A stretch of 64,000 bases of DNA from CAZUMJ01 sp964621605 (GTDB lineage: Bacteria; Actinomycetota; Acidimicrobiia; Acidimicrobiales; Iamiaceae), in the NCBI GenBank assembly GCA_964621605.1, contig CAZUMJ010000001.1, positions 1-64,000 of the forward strand, in the 5' to 3' direction. Position 1 is the stretch's first letter. Each line of letters begins with the position of its first letter. Under the pieces are notes generated by a model that searched no databases, was not told the DNA's origin, and was given only the letters and a program-made list of their open reading frames with translations. Made by a program: the position numbers and the translations under genes. Shown here one piece after another: positions 8,114-17,271 of this stretch.

Positions 8114-8938
8114 ATGGCTCGCACCGCCCCACTCGATCGTCGCATCACGCTGTCCGCCGGGACGTTTCGAACGCTCCAATGGGATGGGGGAGGCGATCGC
8201 CCGACGGTGTTCCTGCACGGGTTGAGTGCGCTCGCCGAGGCCTGGACCGACACCGTTGCGGCGTTTGGCGACGACCGCCCGCGCTGCATCGCGCTCGATC
8301 AGCGGGGCCATGGCCACAGCCCGCGCACCCCCGGTGCCTATGCCGTGCGCGACTACGTGCGCGATCTGCTCGAGCTCGTGGATCAGCTGGGTGCACCGGT
8401 TGACGTCGTCGGCCATTCGATGGGCGCACGCGTCGCAATGGTCGCCGCCGCGCGGCACCCTGATCGCGTCGCTTCAGTCGTGATCGTCGACATCGGACCA
8501 GAGGCATGGAAGGCGAACATCGCCGCGACCGCGGGCCTGTTCGGACGCCTCCCCGAGTCGTTCCCCGGCCGGGAGGAAGCGATGGCGTTGGGTCTCGCGA
8601 TGGGGAGGGGCCCCGCCGCGGCGGAACGCTTCGTCGAGGAGCGACTGCGGGTCGAACCGGACGGCACCTATGTGTGGCGGGCATCGGCAGACGCGCTCAT
8701 CGAGACGGTCACGACTCAGCGTGCCCGCAACTACTGGCAGGACTGGGAGCAGGTGTCCATTCCCGCCTTGCTCGTTCGGGGCGGCACGAGCCGGGAGTTG
8801 CGTCCTCGAATCGTCGACGAGATGCGTCGGCGCAACCCGAGCGTGGCATTTCGCGAGCTCGACGGCGTCGGTCACAACGTTCCGCTGCTCGCACCGGTCG
8901 AGCTCGCGGCAACCATCACTGCGTTCCGAGCGACCTGA
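8114..8938 (+). CDS. Alpha/beta-fold hydrolase
   Basis: 274 residues. The oxyanion strand is FLHGLSALAEAW, the nucleophile elbow GHSMG places the serine at residue 102, the acid is probably in the VRGGTSREL segment, and the histidine is in DGVGHNVPLL near the C-terminus. LDQRGHGHSP is the typical strand-4 loop of haloperoxidase/esterase-like members. No signal peptide, so cytosolic. The start follows a TACGGT box; an upstream in-frame extension has no promoter support. The substrate cannot be told. Confidence 0.88.
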   Translation: MARTAPLDRRITLSAGTFRTLQWDGGGDRPTVFLHGLSALAEAWTDTVAAFGDDRPRCIALDQRGHGHSPRTPGAYAVRDYVRDLLELVDQLGAPVDVVGHSMGARVAMVAAARHPDRVASVVIVDIGPEAWKANIAATAGLFGRLPESFPGREEAMALGLAMGRGPAAAERFVEERLRVEPDGTYVWRASADALIETVTTQRARNYWQDWEQVSIPALLVRGGTSRELRPRIVDEMRRRNPSVAFRELDGVGHNVPLLAPVELAATITAFRAT

Positions 8939-9040
8939 GCGCAGCCGTCAGGATCGAGTGGCGCCCCTGCAGGGCGAGTGAATCGCCGCTGCCCAAAGCG
9001 GGTCCTCGGTGCGCCGCCGCGGTCGGCAGAGGCAGGTCGA

Positions 9041-10009
9041 TCAGGCCGGTGCGGGGTGGTCTTCGAAGAACTTCCAGATGGTTGCCGTCGCGTCGAGCGC
9101 CTGGGACGGCTGATCGGCGCCGACGAGGCGAGCCGCCATCGGTCGCTTCTCCGCACCGCCGGGCCATTGGTGCCCTGCGCCGGCGACGAGTATCAGCTCA
9201 ACCGTCCGCCCTTCGGGGCACGTTGCGGTCGTGGTGGTCACCGACCCGCGCACGGTCTCTGTGGGCGACCCGCAGCCGAGGAGCGTGCGCCATGCTTCGA
9301 TCGACGTCGCCACCGGGGTGTGTGCGGGCACCTTGCCCGCGCCGTTGCCGGGTGATCCGTCGAGCGGCACGTGGGTGTCTGCAGTCCCGTGGATGTGAAG
9401 TACCGACAATGGCTTCGGGTCGTGGCACGGAACCATCTGCGCGCCAGCGACGGACGCCATTGCTGAGAAGAGGTTCGTCTCGCACGCGAGGCGCTGCGCC
9501 ATCATCGCTCCGTTCGACATGCCCGCCACGTAGATGCGCCGCGGGTCGATGGCGATGCGTTGCCGGATGTCGCCCACCATCGCGGTGATGAAGCCCACGT
9601 CGTCGACGCCGTCCTTGCTGGGGCGTCCACAGCACGTCCCGGCATCCCACGCCCGGCCGTCGCCGTTCGGGAAGGCAACGACGAAGCCCTGCTTCGCCGC
9701 AAGCTCGTCCCACCCGTAGGCGCGTTCCGCTTGTGCCGCCGAGCCGAAGCCGCCGTGGATCATCACGACGAGCGCCGCAGGGTGTGCGGCGTCGTAGGTC
9801 GCCGGGACGTACGTGCGGAAGGAGCGCGCTACCCCGCCGACGTCGATGTGCTGTTCGTGGGAGCCCGCCTGGAGCGGACCCTGTGACGGTGGCTCGTCAC
9901 CCGAACGATGCCGCGCGGAGCCACACCCGGTGAGGAGCAACGCGGTCGTGAGGCAAACCAAGCCGATGCTTGCGGAAGATGCGGGACGGCGACGGGCAGG
10001 AGCGTTCAT
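9041..10009 (-). CDS. Secreted lipoprotein esterase, PHB-depolymerase/LpqC type
   Basis: 322 residues. A basic N-terminus, a hydrophobic stretch and lipobox LTGC (near residue 30) mark a lipoprotein. The catalytic domain carries MIHGGFGSA (oxyanion hole), GMSNGAMMA (nucleophile elbow), HIHGTADTHVP (acid) and GHQWPGG (histidine), the set seen in poly(3-hydroxybutyrate) depolymerase and feruloyl esterase-like CE1 enzymes. The likely role is hydrolysis of extracellular esters. Longer starts exist upstream, but the ATG at 10009 gives the standard signal peptide. Convergent with the preceding hydrolase. Confidence 0.85.
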   Translation of the reverse strand: MNAPARRRPASSASIGLVCLTTALLLTGCGSARHRSGDEPPSQGPLQAGSHEQHIDVGGVARSFRTYVPATYDAAHPAALVVMIHGGFGSAAQAERAYGWDELAAKQGFVVAFPNGDGRAWDAGTCCGRPSKDGVDDVGFITAMVGDIRQRIAIDPRRIYVAGMSNGAMMAQRLACETNLFSAMASVAGAQMVPCHDPKPLSVLHIHGTADTHVPLDGSPGNGAGKVPAHTPVATSIEAWRTLLGCGSPTETVRGSVTTTTATCPEGRTVELILVAGAGHQWPGGAEKRPMAARLVGADQPSQALDATATIWKFFEDHPAPA

Positions 10010-10117
10010 GGCGTCAGTAGGGCACGGAGATGTGAGCGACATGTGAGGACGGTGTGGGCATCGCGGGAAACGAGTGTCGCGTGGCTCTCGTCTCGGCGGG
10101 CCGCGACCCGCTTCCTC

Positions 10118-10140
10118 TACGCTGCCGTCGACCAGGGGGA
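10118..10140 (+). promoter_or_regulatory. -10 TACGCT and ribosome-binding site of the lipoprotein gene
   Basis: TACGCT (10118-10123) is followed by AGGGGGA (10134-10140), six bases before the GTG at 10147. This pair fixes the start well inside a longer open frame and just before a lipoprotein signal sequence. Confidence 0.6.
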
Positions 10141-10146
10141 ACTTCC

Positions 10147-11640
10147 GTGCACAGATGGCATCGCTACGTCGCTGGCGCGCTCGTCGCGTTCGGCGTTTCG
10201 GCGGCGTTGAGTGGTTGCAACACCCGCTACGGCGCCACGTTGCAGCGCCCGTCCGACCCGATCGTGTTGACAGGAGCGCAGGTTCCGGGGCTACTCGGCG
10301 CCGATCCACAGCATGTGGTGGGCTTCGCGTGGGACGGTTCAGCGTGGCATCAGATTCCCGTGCAGGTTGATGAACGAGCCATGGTCAGCCCGGGCGAGAT
10401 CTACAACGGTGCAGATCCGGTGCTGTACGGCACCAGCACCGTGTACACGATCCCGGTGTTCACTCCACCGCGGGTCTTGACGCCTGGGTACACGAGCGTC
10501 GCCACCTATCTCGCGCCTGATGCGGATGCAACGTTCGATGCCGACGACGAGCTCAGCTTCCTCGCCAACGACACTGGCGAGGCCTCGGATGCCCCCGCAC
10601 CCGACGGGGTCGATGGCGCTTCACGGACGCAACTCTCGGTGACCGATCCCATCGATGGCGGCGTCGGCTACGTCACGCTCTTCACAAGTCCGACGCAGAC
10701 CGGGGGCGGTGTCGGCACGACAGGGGTGCAGTACACGTTCAGCCTCGACTCCGGAAGCTACCTCTCGACGTATCACATGGGTCCGAGCGCTCCGCCACCC
10801 AACAACGCCAACGGCCCGAACCCGGAGCACTCGACGGTGACGACGCCGACCTACACCCTCGGGTTCGGCGATCGATGGCTCAACGACTCGCTCAGCGTGC
10901 ATGCGGCCGGCGCGTCCGGCACTGACCTTCTCGACCGCACCAAGTACTTCGCGACGCACACGTCGTGTGGGCGCAGCGAGGACACGTTCGACAACATCCT
11001 CGGATACAAGGGTGCCTTCGTCACGAATGTGAGCGGTCCGGTGCGCGCCATTCGCTCGGTCATCGGCGCCAACAGCTTCGGCTACACGGTGCTCACCGAC
11101 GTCTTCTACCCGAACCGGCAGGACTCCACGATCGAGCTGCGCGGCCACGCGGGCATGCCCGGCTTCGGCTCGGCCGATGACCTCACCACCGGGTTGGCTG
11201 GCATGACCTATTCGGATCCGGCCAACAGCGAACTTCCGATCGACGGCGTACCCGACTCGTTTGCCCCAATCACGGCGACGACCGGGAGTCCGATGCCGTC
11301 GGCGTGGCAGTTGGTGCGTGGGCCAGCGGGGTCGGTCGTGACGCTGAGACGGCTCGACACCAGCATCTCTGGACTGCAGCTGACGACCACCTACCAAGAT
11401 GGCGACAACGCGGGGATCTGCACGGGCGACGCGACCCGTTGGGGGCAGTCGGGGTTCGAGGTGAACTCGCCGGTCCTCAACGTGCCGGTGACCGACCCGA
11501 CGCTCTCCGCGACGCCGGCGAGCTTCACCACCTCTCGCACGCGCTACTTCGGTGGGCCGACGGTCACCGCGGCGGACGCTGCGCAGCTCGAGCAGCGCAG
11601 CCTGCGGCCCTTGGTCGTCGCGGTCGTCCCGGCGGGCTGA
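10147..11640 (+). CDS. Large lipoprotein of unknown function
   Basis: 497 residues from GTG with a strong ribosome-binding site. The N-terminus is basic, then a hydrophobic stretch ends in lipobox LSGC with the cysteine at residue 24. The mature part is beta-rich, with many Ser, Thr, Asp and Gly, and no catalytic motif that I recognise. Segments such as SAWHQIPVQVDERA and FDADDELSFLANDTG recur in exported bacterial proteins annotated only as hypothetical. It is expected to sit on the outer face of the membrane. It is followed at once by a convergent ferredoxin reductase gene. Confidence 0.8.
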   Translation: MHRWHRYVAGALVAFGVSAALSGCNTRYGATLQRPSDPIVLTGAQVPGLLGADPQHVVGFAWDGSAWHQIPVQVDERAMVSPGEIYNGADPVLYGTSTVYTIPVFTPPRVLTPGYTSVATYLAPDADATFDADDELSFLANDTGEASDAPAPDGVDGASRTQLSVTDPIDGGVGYVTLFTSPTQTGGGVGTTGVQYTFSLDSGSYLSTYHMGPSAPPPNNANGPNPEHSTVTTPTYTLGFGDRWLNDSLSVHAAGASGTDLLDRTKYFATHTSCGRSEDTFDNILGYKGAFVTNVSGPVRAIRSVIGANSFGYTVLTDVFYPNRQDSTIELRGHAGMPGFGSADDLTTGLAGMTYSDPANSELPIDGVPDSFAPITATTGSPMPSAWQLVRGPAGSVVTLRRLDTSISGLQLTTTYQDGDNAGICTGDATRWGQSGFEVNSPVLNVPVTDPTLSATPASFTTSRTRYFGGPTVTAADAAQLEQRSLRPLVVAVVPAG

Positions 11641-11671
11641 CCCGTCGTCGCTGGCCGGTTGGGCGGGTTCC

Positions 11672-12646
11672 CTACCAGTACTCCTCGACGTGGATGTTGC
11701 CGGGGGCCTTCCGCTGGGCGAGCGTGAAGCCTCGCTGGGTCAGCAGCTCGACGACCCCGGGCCCCGCCGGGAACTGCCCGCCTTCCTCTTCGAGCGGGAG
11801 GCCGATCATCGAGGGGTTTCCGCACAGGTAGACGTGGGTGCGAGAGGGGTCGAGCTCGACGCCCAACCCGTCGGGGGTGAAGTCGTGCTGCACCACGTCT
11901 TGGATGTAGCGCTTGGGCACCCCCGGCTCACGAGTGGGGAGCGCCAGGTAGCGGTAGTTCGCGAACCGGGCCTCGAGTGCTTCGTGCTTGGCGCGATAGG
12001 CGAAGTCCTCTGCGAGCCGTGAGGTCACCACCGACACGATCGGCCCCGAGTGGCCGCGGGCGAGGAGGTCGCAGATCATCGCGTTCTGCGGTGCTTCTCC
12101 GGTGCCGGTCGACAGGAACACGACCGTCGTAGACGGGTCTGTCACGTCAGCGGTGGTGTAGCGACCCGCCATCTTGCGACCGAGGAAGATGCGGTCGCCG
12201 ACCTGCTTGGGTGCGAGGCGTGGCGTGAGACCCGGCACGAACGAGCCGTCCGGCTCGACGAGGACGATGTAGAGCTCGAGGTCGTCTTGGTCCTCGTGGC
12301 CGGCGAGGGGTGTGGAGGGATCGTCGGGGTCACCGAGGAAGATCGGACTCGAGATCGAATAGGAGCGACGCACCAGCTTGGTCCAGCGCTGGTCGAGGTC
12401 TGCCTCGCGTGCGTCGTCGACACGAGGCTCCCAGAAGCCCAAGCCCAACGATGCGTACTGGCCGGGCTGGAATGAGACGCGACCGCTGTCGGCGGCCACG
12501 CGCAAGATCCACAGTGCATCGGTGACTCTGTCGAACGCCGTGATGGTGGCGTTGTACTCCTTGGCCGCGAGCTGTTCCCCCAGTGCGGGGTTCGCCTGGC
12601 GGGCCTCGTCGAGGGTCATGCTCGGGTCGATGTCGCTGCCGTCCAT
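11672..12646 (-). CDS. fpr: Ferredoxin--NADP+ reductase
   Basis: 324 residues. The FAD-binding barrel holds RRSYSISSP (the RxYS flavin motif), and the NADP domain has FLSTGTGEAPQNAM, VYLCGNPSMIG and a C-terminal aromatic ending HVEEYW, where the final Trp stacks on the flavin in bacterial type Fpr enzymes. It transfers electrons between NADPH and ferredoxin or flavodoxin in the cytosol. The ATG at 12646 has AGGA about seven bases upstream. It is divergent from the mesaconyl-CoA hydratase-like gene. The partner ferredoxin is not in the window. Confidence 0.88.
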   Translation of the reverse strand: MDGSDIDPSMTLDEARQANPALGEQLAAKEYNATITAFDRVTDALWILRVAADSGRVSFQPGQYASLGLGFWEPRVDDAREADLDQRWTKLVRRSYSISSPIFLGDPDDPSTPLAGHEDQDDLELYIVLVEPDGSFVPGLTPRLAPKQVGDRIFLGRKMAGRYTTADVTDPSTTVVFLSTGTGEAPQNAMICDLLARGHSGPIVSVVTSRLAEDFAYRAKHEALEARFANYRYLALPTREPGVPKRYIQDVVQHDFTPDGLGVELDPSRTHVYLCGNPSMIGLPLEEEGGQFPAGPGVVELLTQRGFTLAQRKAPGNIHVEEYW

Positions 12647-12662
12647 GCGTTGATCCTGCCTG

Positions 12663-12679
12663 ACCGGCGCGGCGCCGGT
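12663..12679. promoter_or_regulatory. Inverted repeat in the fpr / hydratase divergent region
   Basis: ACCGGCGC-G-GCGCCGGT is a perfect 8-bp inverted repeat with a one-base centre, 17 bp upstream of the fpr start. It could be an operator, or a chance palindrome in GC-rich DNA. Confidence 0.3.
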
Positions 12680-12787
12680 GAACCTGTTGACGAGGTCGGA
12701 GGTCACGCCCGGATCGAAGGCTCCGCGGGGCCGACGGTAGATTCGTGCAGCCGTCCAACCCCTTCGCCGACCGAGTGAGCAACTGCG

Positions 12788-13822
12788 ATGACCAAGACCA
12801 ACCCGGGAAACTTCTTCGAGGACTTCCATCTCGGGCAGGTGCTCGTGCACGCCACGCCGCGCACCGTCACCGAGGGCGACCGTGGTGTGTACGGGGCGAT
12901 CTACCCGACCCGCTTTGCGCTCTCCTCCTCGGCGCCGTTCGCGGCCGCGTGCGGGCTCGACCCTGCACCGGTCGAAGAGCTCGTTGGATTCCACATCGCG
13001 TTCGGTAAGACGGTCCCCGACGTGTCGTTGAACGCCGTCGCGAACCTCGGGTACGCCGAGTTGCGGTTCCACCGCCCGGTCGTCCCTGGCGACACGCTGC
13101 AGACGACCTCCGAGGTCATCGGCCTCAAGCAGAACTCGAACGGCAAGACCGGCGTGGTCTACGTCCGCTCGACTGCTACGAACCAACGCGGCGAGACCGT
13201 CATCGACTGGGCGCGGTGGGTGATGGTGCACAAGCGAGACGTCGACACGGCGGCACCAGAGACCGTCGTGCCAGACCTTGCTGATGTGGTCGCAGCGGCC
13301 GACCTCGTGGTGCCGGAGGGGCTCGACTTCAGCTCGTACGACTTCGCGGCGGCAGGTGAGCCGCATCGATTCGACGACTACGCCGTCGGCGAGAAGATCG
13401 ATCATGTTGACGGCGTGACGCTCACCGATGCCGAGCACATGCTCGCCACCCGGCTGTGGCAGAACACCGCCAAGGTGCACTTCAACGTCGAGGCGCGTCC
13501 CGACGGTCGTCGGCTGGTGTACGGCGGGCACATCATCTCTTTGGCGAGAGCGTTGTCGTTCAACGGGCTCGCAAACGCGCAGCTGATCGCCGCGGTGAAC
13601 GCCGGCGCGCACACCGCCCCCGCGTTCGCGGGTGACACCGTCTACGCGTGGTCGGAGGTGCTCGACAAGGCCGAGATCGCTGCACCCGGCGTGGGCGCGT
13701 TGCGGCTACGACTGGTGGCGACGAAGGGGCGAGACGAGTCGATGACGCTGCGAAGCGACGACGGCAAGTATGCCGACGGGGTCCTGTTGGACCTCGATCT
13801 CTGGGTCTTGTGCCCGCGATGA
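12788..13822 (+). CDS. MaoC-like double hotdog dehydratase, mesaconyl-CoA hydratase type
   Basis: 344 residues in two hotdog halves. The N-terminal text NPGNFFEDF, HATPRTVTEGD, FHIAFGKTVPDVSLNAVANLGYAE and NGKTGVVYVR closely matches mesaconyl-CoA hydratase (beta-methylmalyl-CoA dehydratase) of the ethylmalonyl-CoA and 3-hydroxypropionate pathways, as I recall it. The second half has the hydratase block around DAEHMLATRLWQNTAKVHFN. The expected reaction is interconversion of beta-methylmalyl-CoA and mesaconyl-CoA. No ethylmalonyl-CoA pathway partner lies nearby, so a related acyl-CoA substrate is possible. The following oxygenase gene starts 27 bp downstream and may be cotranscribed. Confidence 0.8.
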   Translation: MTKTNPGNFFEDFHLGQVLVHATPRTVTEGDRGVYGAIYPTRFALSSSAPFAAACGLDPAPVEELVGFHIAFGKTVPDVSLNAVANLGYAELRFHRPVVPGDTLQTTSEVIGLKQNSNGKTGVVYVRSTATNQRGETVIDWARWVMVHKRDVDTAAPETVVPDLADVVAAADLVVPEGLDFSSYDFAAAGEPHRFDDYAVGEKIDHVDGVTLTDAEHMLATRLWQNTAKVHFNVEARPDGRRLVYGGHIISLARALSFNGLANAQLIAAVNAGAHTAPAFAGDTVYAWSEVLDKAEIAAPGVGALRLRLVATKGRDESMTLRSDDGKYADGVLLDLDLWVLCPR

Positions 13823-13849
13823 GCGGCCGGTGCTCTTCGGCAGCGTGAG

Positions 13850-14881
13850 GTGAGCGACGACGCCGTCGACGAGCTCGCGATCATCGACGTTGCAGGGTTG
13901 CGTGACCCGCATGGCGCCGCGGCACGGTCTGCCGCGCAGGCGATCGACGCGGCGTGTCGCACCACGGGCTTCTTCCTCGTGGAGGGGCACGGTGTCGACA
14001 TGGAGCTGCTCGGTGCCCTCGACGCGGCGGCACGCGCGTTCTTCGCGGGTTCCGCCGAGGCAAAGGCCGAGATCGCGATGGCGCGAGCAGGGCATGCATG
14101 GCGCGGATGGTTCCCCGAAGGTGGTGAGCTGACAGCAGGGCGCCCTGATCGGAAGGAGGGGCTCTACTTCGGCACCGAGCTCGATGTGGACGATCCCCGC
14201 GTGCGAGCCAAGCTGGCCCTGCACGGACCGAACCTCTTTCCGGCCTCGCCGCCGGACCTGCGGTCGTTGGTGCTCGAGTGGATGGCCGCCCTCACCGAGC
14301 TCGGGCACCTCGTCGCATCGGGGATCGCCATGGGGCTCGGCCTCCCGGCCGACTGGTTCAGGCGTGACCTCACCGCGGATCCGACCGTGTTGTTCCGGAT
14401 CTTTCGCTATCCGCCCGCTGGGCGGGGGGTCGAGGGCTGGGGGGTCGCCGAGCACACCGACTACGGCTTGTTGACCTTGCTGGCGCATGACGGCACGCCC
14501 GGCTTGGAGGTGCGTCACCCCCGCGCAGGTTGGATCGACGTGCCGTGGGTGCCGGGCGCGTTCGTGGTGAACGTCGGAGACATGCTCGACCGCATGACGG
14601 CCGGGCGGTATCGGTCGACACCGCACCGCGTGCGTCTCGTCGCGGGAAGCCGAGACCGCCTGTCGTTCCCCTTCTTCTTCGATCCCGGGTGGGATGCCCG
14701 TGTGTGTCAGATTCCGCTTTCCGACGCCGCTCCGCACGATGACGCTGCTACACGCTGGGATGGCGCGTCTGTGCACGCATGGGAGGGCACGTACGGCGAC
14801 TACCTCACCGCGAAGGTCGCGCGGGTGTTCCCCCGTCTGGAGCTCGACCGCCCGTACGGCGCTCGCGCCTACGCCGGATAG
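13850..14881 (+). CDS. 2-oxoglutarate/Fe(II) oxygenase, isopenicillin N synthase family
   Basis: 343 residues from GTG. The N-terminal DIOX_N region has TTGFFLVEGHGVD. The iron ligands are the His and Asp of AEHTDYGLLTLL and the distal His of RSTPHRVRL, and RDRLSFPFF supplies the co-substrate Arg/Ser pair. Such enzymes hydroxylate or cyclise small molecules; the substrate is unknown. It follows the hydratase gene by 27 bp. Its last 13 bases overlap the convergent modC stop region. Confidence 0.85.
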   Translation: MSDDAVDELAIIDVAGLRDPHGAAARSAAQAIDAACRTTGFFLVEGHGVDMELLGALDAAARAFFAGSAEAKAEIAMARAGHAWRGWFPEGGELTAGRPDRKEGLYFGTELDVDDPRVRAKLALHGPNLFPASPPDLRSLVLEWMAALTELGHLVASGIAMGLGLPADWFRRDLTADPTVLFRIFRYPPAGRGVEGWGVAEHTDYGLLTLLAHDGTPGLEVRHPRAGWIDVPWVPGAFVVNVGDMLDRMTAGRYRSTPHRVRLVAGSRDRLSFPFFFDPGWDARVCQIPLSDAAPHDDAATRWDGASVHAWEGTYGDYLTAKVARVFPRLELDRPYGARAYAG

Positions 14882-15996
14882 GCGGTGAGCTCGGTTGCCT
14901 TGACGGCGACCCATACGGGGTCGCCGACCCGCAGGTCAAGCGCCGCCAGTCCTGCCGGGGTGAGCTCCGCCACGATCGGCAATGCGCCACCGACTCGTGC
15001 CCGGATCCGATGCGCGGCTGGTTCGATCCCATCGAGCACCCCCATCCAGACGTTTCGGGCTGAACCTGACGGGACATCCCGATGCAGCACGACCGCGCTG
15101 GGTGCCACGGCTACGGCGCAGCGATGCGTGAGCCCGACTCCCTGTGGGGATTCGGAGAGCAGGAGCGTGGCGTCGTCGCCGACCTCGACGCGCAGGGGAG
15201 CCGCCTGCAGGGTGCCGATGAACAGGTTGGTGTCGGCCCAGCGTGCGACCCAGGGTGTGCCGGGATGGGCGAGCAGGTTCGCCGGTTCGGCACGTTGGGT
15301 GCACGCTCCGTCTTCGAGCACCAGCGCTTCATCGGCGAGCAGCGCCGTGTCGACAGGGTCGTGCGTGACGAGTACAGCGACGCCTTCGAACTCGGTGAGC
15401 TCTCGCCGGAGAAGCGCTCGCATCTCGTGGCGTGTTGCGGGGTCGAGCGCGGCGAGTGGCTCGTCGAGCAAGAGCAGGTCGGGAGCGGGCGCGAGCGCGC
15501 GGGCGAGCGCCACGCGCTGTGCCTGCCCTCCGGACAGCTCGGCAGGGCGCCTGTGCGCGAAGTCCGCGAGGCCGACTCGCTCCAGCCAGGTCTGGGCGCT
15601 CGCGTCGGCAGCGGCGCGCGCGATGCCACGTGTGCGTAGGCCGAAGGCCACGTTCGCCCGCGCGTCGAGGTGCGGGAACAGGCGAAGGTCCTGGAACACG
15701 TACCCGATTGCACGATGCTCGGGATCGACGAAGCAAGACGTGTTCGGATCGTCCCACCGGACGCCGTCGACGTCGATGTGGCCTCCGTCGAGGGGTCGAA
15801 GACCTGAGAGAGCGCGCAGTGCCGTGCTCTTGCCCGCACCGTTCGGTCCGACCAGGGCAACGGTCTGACCGGGTGGGACGGACACGGTGACGTCGAGCGC
15901 GAAGGCATCGTGTTGCACGCGGATGCGAGCGTCGAGGCGTGGTCGGGTGGCGCTGCGCTCGGAAGCGGAGCCGGCCGGGACTGCTGCGGTGCTCAT
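14869..15996 (-). CDS. modC: Molybdate ABC transporter ATP-binding protein
   Basis: 375 residues. Walker A is GPNGAGKST, the Q-loop is in YVFQDLRLFPHL, the signature is LSGGQAQRVALARAL, Walker B is LLLLDEPLAALD, and the switch histidine is in VLVTHDPVDT. The C-terminal 120 residues form a TOBE/Mop domain, as usual for ModC. The start overlaps the modB stop (ATGA), so it is the last gene of the operon. It powers molybdate uptake for molybdenum-cofactor enzymes. Confidence 0.93.
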   Translation of the reverse strand: MSTAAVPAGSASERSATRPRLDARIRVQHDAFALDVTVSVPPGQTVALVGPNGAGKSTALRALSGLRPLDGGHIDVDGVRWDDPNTSCFVDPEHRAIGYVFQDLRLFPHLDARANVAFGLRTRGIARAAADASAQTWLERVGLADFAHRRPAELSGGQAQRVALARALAPAPDLLLLDEPLAALDPATRHEMRALLRRELTEFEGVAVLVTHDPVDTALLADEALVLEDGACTQRAEPANLLAHPGTPWVARWADTNLFIGTLQAAPLRVEVGDDATLLLSESPQGVGLTHRCAVAVAPSAVVLHRDVPSGSARNVWMGVLDGIEPAAHRIRARVGGALPIVAELTPAGLAALDLRVGDPVWVAVKATELTAYPA

Positions 15997-16868
15997 CGTG
16001 CCGTCAGCCACCGATCGCGCAGGGTCACGAGCACGACGAGCGACACCGCGAGCAGCACGAGGGCGAGGGCTCGAGCCGCGTCGGCGCTGCTCCCCTGGAA
16101 CTGCAGATAGACGAACAGCGGCAACGTCTGCGTGGTGCCGGGGAGGTTGCCCGCAAAGGTGATCGTGGCGCCGAACTCGCCGAGGGCACGCGCCCAGCAG
16201 AGCACCGTTCCCGCGACCAGCGACGGCGCCGCGAGCGGGAGCGTCACCCGACGGAAGACGGTGAAGCGAGACGCGCCGAGGGTCCGTGCGGCGTCTTCGA
16301 GGGAACGGTCCACCGACGCGAACCCGGCCTCGGCGCTGATCACCAGGAACGGCATCGCAACGAACGCCTCGGCGACGATCGCGCCGCTGGTGTGGAACGG
16401 GAGGTGGACGCCCAAGCCCGACAGCGCGTCGCCGGCGACACCGTTGCGTCCGAAGGCGAGGAGCAGCGCCACGCCGCCGACGACGGGCGGCAGCACCATC
16501 GGCAGCGTGGTGATCGCTCGAACGAGTCGCTTTCCTCGGTACGCGACGCGTGCCTGCACCCACGCGAGAGGGACGCCGAGGGTGAGCGCGACGAGGGTGG
16601 CGCTCACCGAGGTCACGAGCGACAGGCGGAGCGCGTCACGCACCTGCCGTGTGCCGAGCTGGTGGCCAAGGCCTCGCCAAGGGGCGCGCACGACGAGCGC
16701 AGCGATGGGCACAGCGAACAGCGCGACCGCGGCACCAGCCGCCAGGAGGGGTAGCCAGCCGTGTCTGCGGGTGAGGCGTGCAGACCGGCTGCGGTTCGCC
16801 GTGGATCTCCACGTCCCCGTCGCGGGTGTGTCGCCCGAGGCTTCCTCGGGAGTCGGAGCGCCTGTCAC
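15993..16868 (-). CDS. modB: Molybdate ABC transporter permease
   Basis: 291 residues with about six membrane spans and the permease EAA loop SLEDAARTLGASRFTVFRRV, which docks on the ATPase. The segment LPMVLPPVVGG is typical of ModB/CysT permeases. The extra N-terminal 35 residues are basic and presumably cytosolic. Overlaps both neighbours by four bases, which points to tight translational coupling within modA-regulator-modB-modC. Confidence 0.92.
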   Translation of the reverse strand: MTGAPTPEEASGDTPATGTWRSTANRSRSARLTRRHGWLPLLAAGAAVALFAVPIAALVVRAPWRGLGHQLGTRQVRDALRLSLVTSVSATLVALTLGVPLAWVQARVAYRGKRLVRAITTLPMVLPPVVGGVALLLAFGRNGVAGDALSGLGVHLPFHTSGAIVAEAFVAMPFLVISAEAGFASVDRSLEDAARTLGASRFTVFRRVTLPLAAPSLVAGTVLCWARALGEFGATITFAGNLPGTTQTLPLFVYLQFQGSSADAARALALVLLAVSLVVLVTLRDRWLTAR

Positions 16869-17269
16869 GGCCCGGTCGGGATCTCGACGACGACGTTCGT
16901 CGCCTTCACGGTGGCGACGGCCAGCATTCCGGGAGCGAGGCCCAGTTCCTCGACGGCCTCACGAGTGAGGAGCGACACCACACGGTGCGGCCCGGCTTGG
17001 ATCTCCACTTGGGCAGCGACGCCGTCTGCAACAACCCGCGTGACGATGCCGGTGAACTGGTTCCGTGCCGAGCGGGCCACCGTGGTCTCGGGTGCAGCGG
17101 TGGTTTCGGCCAACGTGACCGCGAATGCCGCGAGCGTGGCGCCGTCGATGACCCGGCGGCCGTTCCCCTGGACCGACGCGGCAAGGCGGCCGTCGTCTAC
17201 CCAGCGTCGAGCCGTGTCGACGCTGACGCCGAGCAACTGGGCAACTTGGCCGATGCGGTAGCTGGGCAT
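16865..17269 (-). CDS. HTH-TOBE molybdate-responsive regulator or molybdate-binding protein
   Basis: 134 residues. Residues 1-45 form a MerR/excisionase-type helix-turn-helix (YRIGQVAQLLGVSVDTARRWVDDG). Residues 67-132 form one TOBE/Mop molybdate-binding domain (NQFTGIVTRVV, with QIEIQAG-like strand VEIQAGPHRVVSLLT). Combining DNA-binding and oxyanion-binding modules suggests a ModE-like sensor of a different fold class. AAGGAG at the end of modA is its ribosome-binding site, two bases from the modA stop. It sits inside the operon it probably controls, near repeated GCTAGC sites before modA. Confidence 0.88.
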   Translation of the reverse strand: MPSYRIGQVAQLLGVSVDTARRWVDDGRLAASVQGNGRRVIDGATLAAFAVTLAETTAAPETTVARSARNQFTGIVTRVVADGVAAQVEIQAGPHRVVSLLTREAVEELGLAPGMLAVATVKATNVVVEIPTGP

Positions 17270-17271
17270 CG

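Noticed and set aside
12687..12743. Promoter pair TTGACG and TAGATT before the hydratase gene
   Set aside because: The two hexamers are about 45 bp apart, too far to act as one promoter; only the -10-like box may be relevant.
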